Source: Chloroflexota bacterium (lineage in GTDB: Bacteria; Chloroflexota; Dormibacteria; Dormibacterales; Dormibacteraceae). From it: a DNA stretch of 8,560 nt. The DNA is taken from positions 1-8,560 of the forward strand of contig VBJE01000039.1 of assembly GCA_005879675.1 (NCBI GenBank), read 5' to 3'. Numbering within the stretch: position 1 is the first letter of the stretch; every line of letters starts with the position of its first letter. Of this stretch, positions 1 through 6,581 are shown in pieces. The position numbers and the translations under genes are program-made. A model generated the notes under the pieces. The model did not search any database. It worked only from the letters and a program-made list of their open reading frames with translations, and had not been told where the DNA came from.

Positions 1-688
1 GAAGTGACTTCGACATCTTCTGCACGCCGTCGGTGCCTTCGATCAGGGGAAAGACCGCGATGTCCTGGGGTTCCAGCCCGTACGCCTTCTGGATCTCGCG
101 TCCGAACAGCAGGTTGAACAGTTGGTCGGTGCCGCCTATCTCGACGTCGGCTTTGACCGCCACCGAGTCGTACGCCTGGTTGAAGGGATAGAGAATCTCG
201 TGGGCGCTGATCGGCGTCCCTTCTTTCATGCGATCGGCAAAGTCCTCGCGCTGCAAGACCTGCTGGAGAGTGGCCTTCGCCATCAGCCGCAGGATGTCGG
301 CGGCGGTCATCGACGCCAGCCACTCCGAGTTGTGCCGGACCTCGATCTGCTCGCGATCGAGCACGAGGTCGAGCTGTTTGAAGTACGTCTCTGCATTCCG
401 GGCGATCTCGTCTTCGCTCAACATCGGACGGGTGACAGATCGGCCGCTGGGATCTCCGATCAGAGCGGTGTAATCGCCGATGATCACGACGACGGTGTGA
501 CCCTCGTCCTGGAACATGCGCAGCGTGTCGAGCACGACCAGGTGCCCGACATGCAGGTCCGGCGCGGTGGGATCGAGACCCAACTTCACGCGAAGCTTGT
601 CGCCGCGCTCCACACGCGCGCGCAGGTGCTCCTCGACGTCGATCTGCACGGCCCGCGCACGCAGGCGCTCGAAAAAGTCCTTACTCAT
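1..688 (-). CDS. tyrS: Tyrosyl-tRNA synthetase, N-terminal 229 residues (runs off the left edge)
   Basis: Cytoplasmic class I aminoacyl-tRNA synthetase that activates tyrosine with ATP and charges tRNA-Tyr. Translation begins MSKDFFERLRARA. The class I HIGH-type motif appears as HVGH at residues 46-49, after GLDPTAPDL. It is followed by IGDYTALIGDPSGRS, then EIGGTDQLFNLLFGRE around residues 183-198, and KMSKS at residues 224-228 right at the window edge. The KMSKS and IGDPSGR signatures place it with the Thermus / B. subtilis TyrZ-type enzymes rather than the E. coli type, which has KFGKT. The ATG at 688 is chosen because AGGA lies 7 nt upstream; an in-frame GTG directly before it is the only close alternative. 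The catalytic core is intact as far as seen; the C-terminal anticodon and S4-like part lies outside. It lies 44 nt downstream of the CvpA-family gene and is probably the distal gene of the same operon. Identification is firm. Confidence 0.96.
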   Translation of the reverse strand, partial: MSKDFFERLRARAVQIDVEEHLRARVERGDKLRVKLGLDPTAPDLHVGHLVVLDTLRMFQDEGHTVVVIIGDYTALIGDPSGRSVTRPMLSEDEIARNAETYFKQLDLVLDREQIEVRHNSEWLASMTAADILRLMAKATLQQVLQREDFADRMKEGTPISAHEILYPFNQAYDSVAVKADVEIGGTDQLFNLLFGREIQKAYGLEPQDIAVFPLIEGTDGVQKMSKSL

Positions 689-732
689 CACCGCGTCCTG
701 CGCGCGCCCGGCGGCTCAAATCGACGCTGAGC

Positions 733-1287
733 TTAGGGGTTGACCGGTCCTGGCCCGAAGTACGTCTGCCCATCCGGAGGCAGCAGCGGCGAGAACAGGG
801 CGATGACCGGCCGGCCGGTCGCGTTCACGAGATTGACCATGAACAGCGAGTGGCGAACGGAATCACGCAATCCCTGCTGCGTCGCGTCGAGCTGCGCGCC
901 GCCGATCGGGTTCGCCGCCTGCTCGAGCTCGTACACGAGCACGACCGAGATGAGGACCGCGCTGAGGACGCCGATCAATGTGCCCAGGGTGCGATTGAGC
1001 ACGATGGCCGGGATCTGGATCTGGGAGTGCGCCAGCTGCGTCGCCGCCTCGACGATCACCAGCACGGCGACGATGATGCCGAAGAAGCCGTAGATCCGCC
1101 CGTCGGCCACCTCGAAGCTCGAGGTCTGCTGCAGGATGGCGCCGGCCTGCAGGCCCATGTTCGTCGCCGCCCACACCGCGATGAACACGGCGACCAGGCC
1201 GATGAAGCGGCGGATGAGTCCGCTGTAGAAGCCGCCCACTCCGTAGGCGATGAGGAGCACGATCGGAAAGATGTCGATCCACGTCAC
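733..1287 (-). CDS. CvpA-family integral membrane protein
   Basis: This 184-residue protein resembles the CvpA (colicin V production) family, whose biochemical role is poorly defined; members are small inner-membrane proteins linked to envelope stress and secretion phenotypes. Four hydrophobic segments are visible at about residues 6-23, 28-46, 66-88 and 101-120. The family-typical start is present: an acidic residue in the first segment (WIDIFPIVLLIAYGVGGFYSG) followed by a basic turn (IRR). A conserved-looking NRTLGTLIGVL stretch opens the last helix. The C-terminal ~60 residues are polar and Pro/Gly-rich and are probably soluble. The start is a GTG preceded by GGGGGA with 8-nt spacing. It lies 53 nt after the pheT stop and 44 nt before tyrS, so it is probably co-transcribed with both. 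A CvpA-like gene near pheT is, as far as I recall, a recurrent arrangement in several phyla. The family call is moderately firm; function is not predictable from sequence. Confidence 0.82.
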   Translation of the reverse strand: MTWIDIFPIVLLIAYGVGGFYSGLIRRFIGLVAVFIAVWAATNMGLQAGAILQQTSSFEVADGRIYGFFGIIVAVLVIVEAATQLAHSQIQIPAIVLNRTLGTLIGVLSAVLISVVLVYELEQAANPIGGAQLDATQQGLRDSVRHSLFMVNLVNATGRPVIALFSPLLPPDGQTYFGPGPVNP

Positions 1288-1306
1288 TTAGCGCTTCCCC
1301 CGAACG

Positions 1307-1323
1307 GCACGCAAGCCGCGTGC
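1307..1323 (-). other. Short hairpin in the pheT-cvpA gap
   Basis: GCACGC and GCGTGC form a 6-bp inverted repeat around a 5-nt loop. No U-run follows, so it is not an intrinsic terminator. It may act as an RNA processing or stability element between the two cistrons, or be chance in GC-rich DNA. Confidence 0.25.
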
Positions 1324-1340
1324 GAAATGCGCGTCAGGCG

Positions 1341-3629
1341 TCACTCTCGGAACCTGGCGCGGTGTCTTTTCTCCAGCCCCAGCCTGATCTCCGCCATCAC
1401 GGTGTCCACTTCGGCGTCCGTCAGGGTGCGCTCCGGGCTTCGGAAAGTCAAGGTGAAAGCGATGCTCTTGTGACCTTCCGGCACCTGCGCGCCGTGGTAC
1501 TCGTCAAAGGCTCGCGCATGCTCGAGCATCTCGCCCGCGGACTCCTTGATCGCGAGCAGCACGGCGCCTGCGGCGACCGCGTCCTCGACCACGACCGCCA
1601 GGTCGCGCTCCACGCCGGGGAACCGCGGAAGCGGTTGCGCGCGCGGCACGTGAGCGGCTCCGAGAACCGGCTCGACGTCGATCTCGAACGCCACCACTCG
1701 GCCATCGAGCTTCGACTGGGCAGCAACCGCCGGGTGGACCTCGCCGATGTAACCCAGCTGGCGTCCGTCGAGCACCGACTTGAGCGCCCGGAATCCGTCT
1801 TCGCCCTCCTGGGCTGTCGTGCCGGCGGTCGCCACGGCCGCGAGCCGGAGCGGCTCCTCGGGCTGGGCGTTCTTCTCCCCGACGCGGGCCAGAAATGCGG
1901 TCGCGATCTCGTAGAGGCGAACCTCATCTCGGCCGCGGTCGCGATTCAGGGCCACCGCGTCGAACAGCGAAGGGAGAAGCGATGTGCGGAGCGTGTCCAT
2001 GTCGTCGCTCAAGGCGTTCAACACGCGCATCGCGTGGGCGGCGATGCGCAGGCTCTCGAGCTTGGTCCCGGAGACGAGCGCCGGTGTCCACGTCTCGGTG
2101 AAGCCGGCGCCGGCGAGGACCTCCCGCCCGTCGTCGAGGCGCCGGTCCATGCTCGGCGCCAGCGGCGTCCACCGGTCGTGGCGCCTTCCTGGGAGCGTGG
2201 GCGCCACGCGGTCGTAGCCGTACACGCGCCCGACTTCCTCCACCAGGTCTTCGGGGATCGCGACATCGAGGCGGAACACAGGTGGCAGCACGTCCCACTC
2301 CCCGTCCCCCCTCACCTTGACATGGAAGTTCAGGCGCTTGAGGATCGCCTCCGCCTCCTGGAGCGGCACATGCGTGCCGAGGACGTCGTCGATCAACGAA
2401 GGCCGGATGTTCACGCGCACCGGCTCCTGCGGACGTGGGTAGACGTCGGCCCAATCCCTGTGCACCTTGCCGCCCGCAAGCTCGGCGATCAGCGACGCCG
2501 CGCGGCGCGCTCCGGCAAGGGCCAGCTCCGGCGGCAGCGCTCGCTCGAAGCGCGCGGACGCCTCGGTGCGCAGGCCAAGGGCGCGCGACGTCTGCCGGAT
2601 GCTGGGGCCGCTGAAGGTGGCCGACTCGAGGAGGATGTCGGTCGTCGCCTCGGTCACCGCCGTCTCCTCTCCGCCGATCACGCCTGCGAGGGCGACCGGC
2701 CGCTCCGCGTCGGCGATGACGAGCATGTCGGTCGTCAGCTCGCGCTCCACCCCGTCCAGCCCGAGCAGCCTCTCCCTGTCCCGCGCCCGCCGCACCTCGA
2801 TCGCCGGCCCCTTGAGCTTCGCGAGGTCGAAGGCGTGCAGCGGCTGCGCGTACTCGAGCAGGACGTAGTTGGTGATGTCGACGATGTTGTTGATCGGCCT
2901 CACTGCGGACGCCCTGAGGCGGCGCTGCATCCAGTCAGGGCTCGGGCCGACCCTGACGCCAGTGATCACGCCGCCGATGTAGCGGCTGCAGAGCTCGGGG
3001 TCTTCGATGCTGACCCTGACAAGGTCGCGGCCAGGCGGGTCGGCCGTGCCCGTGAACGCGGGCATGAAGTCGCGCTTCATTGGGCGGTCGAGCCCGGCGC
3101 CGAGCTCGCGCGCGATGCCGAGGTGGCCCATGCAGTCCGGGCGGTTGGAGGTGACCTCGGCTTCCATGATCGCCTGGCTCGGGATCACCGTCGTCAGCGA
3201 CTGACCCGGCGTGCCGCGGTCGAGGATCAGGATGCCGGAGTGGTCGTCACCCAGCAGCAGCTCAGACGCCGAGCACAGCATGCCGCTCGCCTGATAGCCG
3301 GCGATGTTCATGTCCTTGACGACCTTGCCGTTCGGCACCGTCGTCCCCGGCAGCGCGACCGGCACCAGGCTGCCGGGGACCGCGTTGGGCGCGCCGGCGA
3401 TGATCTGCTGCACGCGGCCGCCAAGGTCGACCTGGTGCACCCAGAGGTCGTTGCGCGACTTCGGGTGCTTGGTCTGCTCGAGCACCTTGCCGATGACGAT
3501 GGCCGAGAGGTCGACCATGGTCAGCGACTCGACCTCGACGCCCTGGCGCGTCAGCACGTCGGCGGCGTCCTTGGGCGTGAGGCCTTCGAGGTCGAGGAAG
3601 TCGCCGAGCCACTCGTAGGAGATCCGCAT
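1341..3629 (-). CDS. pheT: Phenylalanyl-tRNA synthetase beta subunit
   Basis: Beta chain of the cytoplasmic alpha2-beta2 PheRS. It supports tRNA-Phe binding and, in the B3/B4 domain, hydrolyses mischarged Tyr-tRNA-Phe. At 762 residues it is near the usual bacterial length (about 790-800). It begins MRISYEWLGDFLDL, the standard PheT start. An EMAP/OB-fold tRNA-binding domain spans roughly residues 40-150 (VIGKVLEQTKHP, IIAGAPN, ASGMLCSASELLL). SNRPDCMGHLGIARELGA is at 161-178. The B3/B4 signature PINNIVDITNYVLLEYAQPL occupies 245-264. B5 ends with EDLVEEVGRVYGYD at 460-473. A C-terminal FDX-ACB anticodon-binding domain (about 668-762) starts LPRFPGVERDLAVVV. All domains are in normal order with no break. 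The ATG is preceded by GGAGG at a long 12-nt spacing and overlaps the stop of a possible small ORF (TGATG), which suggests translational coupling. Confidence 0.98.
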   Translation of the reverse strand: MRISYEWLGDFLDLEGLTPKDAADVLTRQGVEVESLTMVDLSAIVIGKVLEQTKHPKSRNDLWVHQVDLGGRVQQIIAGAPNAVPGSLVPVALPGTTVPNGKVVKDMNIAGYQASGMLCSASELLLGDDHSGILILDRGTPGQSLTTVIPSQAIMEAEVTSNRPDCMGHLGIARELGAGLDRPMKRDFMPAFTGTADPPGRDLVRVSIEDPELCSRYIGGVITGVRVGPSPDWMQRRLRASAVRPINNIVDITNYVLLEYAQPLHAFDLAKLKGPAIEVRRARDRERLLGLDGVERELTTDMLVIADAERPVALAGVIGGEETAVTEATTDILLESATFSGPSIRQTSRALGLRTEASARFERALPPELALAGARRAASLIAELAGGKVHRDWADVYPRPQEPVRVNIRPSLIDDVLGTHVPLQEAEAILKRLNFHVKVRGDGEWDVLPPVFRLDVAIPEDLVEEVGRVYGYDRVAPTLPGRRHDRWTPLAPSMDRRLDDGREVLAGAGFTETWTPALVSGTKLESLRIAAHAMRVLNALSDDMDTLRTSLLPSLFDAVALNRDRGRDEVRLYEIATAFLARVGEKNAQPEEPLRLAAVATAGTTAQEGEDGFRALKSVLDGRQLGYIGEVHPAVAAQSKLDGRVVAFEIDVEPVLGAAHVPRAQPLPRFPGVERDLAVVVEDAVAAGAVLLAIKESAGEMLEHARAFDEYHGAQVPEGHKSIAFTLTFRSPERTLTDAEVDTVMAEIRLGLEKRHRARFRE

Positions 3630-3739
3630 CAGTCAGCCCGGCCTCCGCAAGCCCGCCGATAGTCCGGACTATCGGCGCCGTCAACCCCCGAAAGCATCGG
3701 ATAGTCGCGACTATCGCCGGATTTTTGCTGGCCGCCCAT
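3629..3739 (-). CDS. Possible 36-residue small ORF bridging pheS and pheT
   Basis: I do not recognise this product. The frame starts with ATG immediately after the pheS TAG, with no intervening base, and ends in TGA sharing its A with the pheT ATG (TGATG). GGAG lies 9 nt upstream of the ATG, inside the end of pheS. The peptide starts MGGQQKSGDSRDYP and is small, hydrophilic and Gly/Asp/Arg-rich. It has one Cys, no Phe, no hydrophobic segment and no signal peptide. It contains DSRDY (residues 9-13) and DSPDY (23-27), encoded by two near-identical 16-bp palindromes exactly 14 codons apart. It occupies the position of a translational coupler between pheS and pheT. It is unlike the Phe-rich E. 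coli pheM leader peptide, which lies before pheS. It may be a real micro-ORF, or an open frame left by an inserted palindromic repeat. A 37-codon open frame alone is weak evidence in GC-rich DNA; the exact fit to both neighbours is what makes it worth listing. Confidence 0.4.
   Translation of the reverse strand: MGGQQKSGDSRDYPMLSGVDGADSPDYRRACGGRAD
3654..3677. repeat. Perfect 24-bp palindrome in the pheS-pheT gap (copy 1)
   Basis: Each base pairs with its partner across the centre over 24 bp. The core is GATAGTCCGGACTATC (3658-3673). The same core recurs 42 bp away with only the central dinucleotide changed. As DNA it could be an operator for a dimeric regulator; as RNA it would fold into a long stem just before the pheT ribosome-binding site. 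Confidence 0.85.
3656..3684 (-). promoter_or_regulatory. pheT: Candidate internal promoter before pheT overlapping palindrome copy 1
   Basis: On the minus strand TTGACG (5 of 6 matches to the -35 consensus) is followed, after exactly 17 bp, by TATCGG (3 of 6 matches to the -10 consensus). The palindrome covers the spacer and the -10 hexamer, the classic position of a repressor operator. Transcription would start about 20 nt before the pheT ATG. The -10 match is weak, so this is tentative. Confidence 0.25.
3700..3715. repeat. Perfect 16-bp palindrome in the pheS-pheT gap (copy 2)
   Basis: GATAGTCGCGACTATC is a perfect 16-bp palindrome that matches the core of copy 1 at 14 of 16 positions; only the central CG/GC differs. 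Centre-to-centre distance to copy 1 is exactly 42 bp, which is four turns of B-DNA and also 14 codons. I saw no third copy of GATAGTC or GACTATC in the window. Confidence 0.85.
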
Positions 3740-4762
3740 CTAGAACTGCTCCAGGAAGCGAAGGTCGGGTTCGTAAAACAGCCGGATGTCGTCGACGTCG
3801 TGCTTGAGCATCGCCATCCGCTCGATGCCGAACCCCCACGCGTAGCCGTTCCATTGCGACGGGTCGATGCCGCCGTTGCGGAGCACTTGCGGGTGGACCA
3901 TCCCGCAGCCCCCGACCTCCAGCCAGCCCTTGTGCCGGCAGCTCTTGCAGCCCATCCCGCCGCAGATCCCGCAGGACACGTCGAACTCGAAGCTCGGCTC
4001 GGTGAAGGGGAAGTAGCTCGGCCGCACCCTCACTTTCCGGTCCGCGCCGTACAGGGACTGGATCATGTAGAGCAGCGTGCCTTTCATGTCGCCGACCGTC
4101 ATTCCTCTATCGACGGCAAGGCCCTCGACCTGGCTGAAGTAAGGAAGACGTGTCGCCTCCGGCGCGTCGCGGCGGTAGCAACGGCCCGGAGTGATGATGT
4201 AGATGGGCGGCTCCTTGATGCGCTGCATGGCACGGATCTGCACCGGCGACGTGTGGGCGCGCAACAGCAGCTCGGGACTGAAATAGAACGAGTCCCAGTT
4301 CTCACGCGCGGGATGCCCGGCGGTGATGTTGAGGGCTTCGAAGTTGTACCACTCGGTCTCGACCTCGGGCCCTAGCTCGACCTGGTAGCCGAGAGACTCG
4401 AGCACGGTCTCGATCTGGCGACGCACCTGCGTGAGGACGTGTATGTGTCCGCGGCCGAGCGGCGGACCAGGGAATGTGACGTCGATGGCCTCGGTCTCAG
4501 CGAGGTCGGCCAGCCGCGCTTGCTCGAGCTCGGCGCGCCGAGCCGCGAGCGCGGCCTCGATCGCTCGCTTCGCCTCGTTGGCCGCTTTGCCCAGGGCAGC
4601 TTTCTCGGCCGGCGGAAGCTGGCCGATGTTGGCGAGCAGGCGGCTGACGCGGCCGCTCTTGCGGCCCAGATACTCGAGCTCGACCTTCGCCAGGGCGTCC
4701 TCGCCCGGCGCCTGGGCGATGGCCGCAAGTGCCTCGGTCGTCAGCGCCGACGGGTCGCTCAT
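3740..4762 (-). CDS. pheS: Phenylalanyl-tRNA synthetase alpha subunit
   Basis: Catalytic alpha chain of PheRS, a class II synthetase that charges tRNA-Phe; it works with the PheT product two cistrons downstream in the cytoplasm. At 340 residues it is full length. An N-terminal coiled coil (about 1-90) includes VELEYLGRKSGRVSRLLANI. The class II core runs from about residue 105: ETEWYNFEALNITAGHPAR at 135-153, HTSPVQIRAMQ at 170-180, motif 2 GRCYRRDAPEAT at 193-204, and motif 3 GYAWGFGIERMAMLKHDVDD at 306-325. Two CxxC pairs (264/267 and 272/275) in CGICGGMGCKSCRHKGW suggest the metal-binding insertion seen in many bacterial PheS. Oddities: where most bacterial enzymes read THxPxFHQ in the motif 2 loop, this one reads TRLPYFSQ, with Arg and Ser replacing the two His. 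The ATG has GGAGG 8 nt upstream and overlaps the previous stop (ATGA). A longer open frame upstream is only the antisense shadow of the methyltransferase gene. Confidence 0.98.
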   Translation of the reverse strand: MSDPSALTTEALAAIAQAPGEDALAKVELEYLGRKSGRVSRLLANIGQLPPAEKAALGKAANEAKRAIEAALAARRAELEQARLADLAETEAIDVTFPGPPLGRGHIHVLTQVRRQIETVLESLGYQVELGPEVETEWYNFEALNITAGHPARENWDSFYFSPELLLRAHTSPVQIRAMQRIKEPPIYIITPGRCYRRDAPEATRLPYFSQVEGLAVDRGMTVGDMKGTLLYMIQSLYGADRKVRVRPSYFPFTEPSFEFDVSCGICGGMGCKSCRHKGWLEVGGCGMVHPQVLRNGGIDPSQWNGYAWGFGIERMAMLKHDVDDIRLFYEPDLRFLEQF

Positions 4763-5529
4763 CCAGACGTCCTCCGGCGGATCTCGAAAAGGATCAGCGC
4801 CGCCGCGGCCGCGACGTTGAGCGACTCGACGCCCTCGGTCAGAGGCACCGTGACGAGCTTCAGGTCCTTGCGCGAGAGGCCGTGCGCTTCGCTTCCCAGC
4901 ACGATCATGCCCGCAGACTCTATCGGCGTCTCGGCCAGCGGCGCACCGCCCGCGGGCGAGGCGCCGTAGCCGTCGAGCTCCTCCAGGTCCTTCCACTGCG
5001 CTCTCGCGACCTTCAAGCGGAACACGTTCCCCGCCGAGGCGCGGACGGCCTTGGGCCCGAATGGATCGGCGCTCCCTGGCAGCACGGCGAGAGCGGGCGC
5101 GCCGGCGGCCGCCGCCGTGCGGCAGATCGCGCCGACGTTGCCGGGGTCCTGCACCCGGTCGAGGACAAGGAGCGGCCACCGAGCCCCGCGCGCCGCTTCG
5201 ATCACCTCTCGCGGCGAAGCTTCCTGCACGCGAGCGATGGCGATCGCGCCCTGCGGGGTGACGGTCTGCGTCGCCGCCCTGAAGGCCCCGGGCGACAGCG
5301 TGACACGCGAGTCGGTGTGGAACGGCAGCCTGTCCCCTTCGCGGACCGCGATCAGGTCGAACTCCAGGCCCGCGGCCTTCGCCTCGGCAAGCACGCGCGG
5401 GCCTTCCAGGAGGACGAAGCCTGGTTCGCGCCGGTGGGCGAGGCGCCGCAGGCGGCGTACGACCTCGTTGTCCGGGCTCGAGATCAGCTGGTCAGAGGGC
5501 TTTCTTTGCAACCTCCACCAGCCGGGCAA
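4759..5529 (-). CDS. SpoU/TrmH-family RNA 2'-O-ribose methyltransferase
   Basis: Predicted SAM-dependent SPOUT-superfamily methyltransferase that modifies a ribose 2'-hydroxyl in rRNA or tRNA. All three SpoU motifs are present: motif 1 DPGNVGAICRTA (residues 128-139 from the outermost start), motif 2 IVLGSEAHGLS (209-219), and motif 3 LTEGVESLNVAAAAALIL (230-247), which builds the trefoil-knot SAM site. An N-terminal substrate-binding domain (FVLLEGPRVLAEA) precedes them, as in 23S rRNA enzymes of the RlmB/TsnR type. The exact target base cannot be told from sequence. The outermost start is a TTG with no visible ribosome-binding site and overlaps rplT by 38 nt. Family members usually begin near the residues ISSPDNEVVRRLRRL, so a start at CTG 5487, 4 nt after the rplT stop and translationally coupled, or at TTG 5511, is more likely. 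The stop overlaps the pheS ATG (ATGA). A methyltransferase gene at this spot between rplT and pheS is, to my knowledge, common outside Proteobacteria. Confidence 0.93.
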   Translation of the reverse strand: MPGWWRLQRKPSDQLISSPDNEVVRRLRRLAHRREPGFVLLEGPRVLAEAKAAGLEFDLIAVREGDRLPFHTDSRVTLSPGAFRAATQTVTPQGAIAIARVQEASPREVIEAARGARWPLLVLDRVQDPGNVGAICRTAAAAGAPALAVLPGSADPFGPKAVRASAGNVFRLKVARAQWKDLEELDGYGASPAGGAPLAETPIESAGMIVLGSEAHGLSRKDLKLVTVPLTEGVESLNVAAAAALILFEIRRRTSG

Positions 5530-5845
5530 AGGAACCGCTGTCGCGCACGGCCAGGTCAGCCAGCATCTTGCGGTCGATCTCCACTCCGGCCTGGCGAAGG
5601 CCGTGCATCAGTTTGTTGTACGGCAGCCCCGACTGCCGGGAAGCAGCGTTGATCCGCGCGATCCACAGCTGCCGCATCTCGCGTTTGCGGCGCCGGCGGT
5701 CGCGGAACGCGTACGCCAGCGCGTGCAGCACTGCCTCGTTGGCGGGGCGGAACAGCAGCTTCTTGGAGAGGCGAAATCCCTTGGCGCGGTCGAGGATCGC
5801 CTTGTGACGGCGATGCGCGGGAACGCCGCGCTTGACCCTTGCCAC
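5492..5845 (-). CDS. rplT: 50S ribosomal protein L20
   Basis: An early-assembly 50S protein that binds 23S rRNA; in E. coli and B. subtilis it also represses its own operon by binding the mRNA leader. At 117 residues it is the normal length. Diagnostic stretches are MARVKRGVPAHRRHKAIL at the start, EAVLHALAYAFRDRRRRKRE in the long helix, LWIARINAASRQSGLPYNKL, and EIDRKMLADLAVRD near the end, all in standard order. The start is GTG, 3 nt after the rpmI TAA, with GGGA about 9 nt upstream inside rpmI. That spacing suggests re-initiation by the same ribosomes. No oddities are seen. Confidence 0.99.
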   Translation of the reverse strand: MARVKRGVPAHRRHKAILDRAKGFRLSKKLLFRPANEAVLHALAYAFRDRRRRKREMRQLWIARINAASRQSGLPYNKLMHGLRQAGVEIDRKMLADLAVRDSGSFARLVEVAKKAL

Positions 5846-5848
5846 GGG

Positions 5849-6043
5849 TTAAAGTCCCAACGCGCGGCGGACCGTCTTCCGGTCCGCCTTGGAAACGGGC
5901 TGCTCGGTGTGGTCCTTCCGCTTGTGCTTCTTCGACTTCTGGTGAAGCCGGTGGCTCGTCCAGGAGTTGCGCCTCACGAGCTTTCCGTTGCGGGTGACGC
6001 GGATCCGCTTGGCGAGGCCCTTCATCGTCTTCTTCTTAGGCAC
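5849..6043 (-). CDS. rpmI: 50S ribosomal protein L35
   Basis: A small, very basic 50S protein of 64 residues, the usual size for L35. It begins MPKKKTMKGLAKRIRVTRNG and contains the typical RRNSWTSHRLHQKSKKHKR segment and a C-terminal VSKADRKTVRRAL helix. The start is GTG, overlapping the end of infC by 8 nt. AAGGAG sits 10 nt upstream within infC, which supports this start and implies coupling to infC translation. The order infC-rpmI-rplT is nearly universal in bacteria. No oddities are seen. Confidence 0.99.
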   Translation of the reverse strand: MPKKKTMKGLAKRIRVTRNGKLVRRNSWTSHRLHQKSKKHKRKDHTEQPVSKADRKTVRRALGL

Positions 6044-6581
6044 TGGTCGCCTGCTCCTTCACCGCACCCTGGCGGCTGGGGGCGAGGATCATGAACAGGT
6101 TTCTCCCCTCGAGGAGGGGCTGGCGTTCGATGATCGCGAACTGCTTGGCGTCGTCAGCCACGCGCTCGAGGATCTTCCGCCCGATTTCCTGGTGGACCAT
6201 CTCGCGGCCCCTGAACATGATCGTCACCTTGACCTTCTCTCCTGCTTCGAGGAACTGCTTCAAACCCTTGAACTTCGTCTGGAAATCGTGCTCCGCGACC
6301 TTGGGGCGAAGCTTCATCTCCTTCAGCTTGATGACGTTCTGCTTGCGCCGCTGGTCCTTCTCGCGCTTGACAGTCTCGAACTTGTAGCGTCCGTAGTCCA
6401 TCAGGCGGCAGACCGGCGGGCTCGCTTGCGGCGCCACCTCGACGAGGTCGAGCCCCTTCTCGTTTGCGATGCGAAGAGCGGCGTCCAGCGAAAGCACGCC
6501 TAGCTGGTTGTTCTGGTCGTCGATCAGTCGCACTTCCGAGGTGCGGATCTGCTCGTTGATCCTCAGCTCTTTAAACGGTAT
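6036..6581 (-). CDS. infC: Translation initiation factor IF-3 with a probable non-canonical start
   Basis: IF3 binds the 30S subunit, keeps it apart from 50S and checks start-codon/initiator-tRNA pairing. The protein has the N-domain (RLIDDQNNQLGVLSLDAAL), the signature PPVCRLMDYGRYKFE, a Lys/Arg-rich linker (KREKDQRRKQNVIKLKEMKL) and the C-domain with FRGREMVHQEIGRKILERV. The first ATG/GTG/TTG in frame is GTG 6533, which would begin at VRLIDD and cut off the conserved RINEQIRTSE segment. That segment is encoded directly upstream, before an in-frame TGA at 6599. I therefore extend to ATA 6581, which has GAGG 9 nt upstream and gives 181 residues; CTG 6566 and ATC 6560 are alternatives. Rare start codons are a known IF3 autoregulation device (AUU in E. 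coli). It overlaps rpmI by 8 nt. Identity is certain; the exact start is not. Confidence 0.95.
   Translation of the reverse strand: MPFKELRINEQIRTSEVRLIDDQNNQLGVLSLDAALRIANEKGLDLVEVAPQASPPVCRLMDYGRYKFETVKREKDQRRKQNVIKLKEMKLRPKVAEHDFQTKFKGLKQFLEAGEKVKVTIMFRGREMVHQEIGRKILERVADDAKQFAIIERQPLLEGRNLFMILAPSRQGAVKEQATSA

Noticed and set aside
122..730. 202-codon plus-strand open frame opposite tyrS
   Set aside because: It mirrors the tyrS reading frame, which carries the HVGH and KMSKS motifs; there is no independent support.
1320..3662. 780-codon plus-strand open frame opposite pheT
   Set aside because: It is His/Arg/Glu-rich antisense of a complete, canonical pheT; GC-rich codon bias keeps the opposite strand open.
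3654..3715. CRISPR array
   Set aside because: Only two short palindromic units with no spacer series and no cas genes.
3629..3739. PheM-type leader peptide attenuating pheT
   Set aside because: The small ORF contains no Phe codons and no terminator follows, so classical Phe attenuation is not supported.
4763..5179. N-terminal extension of pheS to give a 479-residue protein
   Set aside because: The extra residues are Arg/Gly-rich antisense-like sequence overlapping the methyltransferase gene; the ATG at 4762 has a GGAGG and an ATGA overlap.
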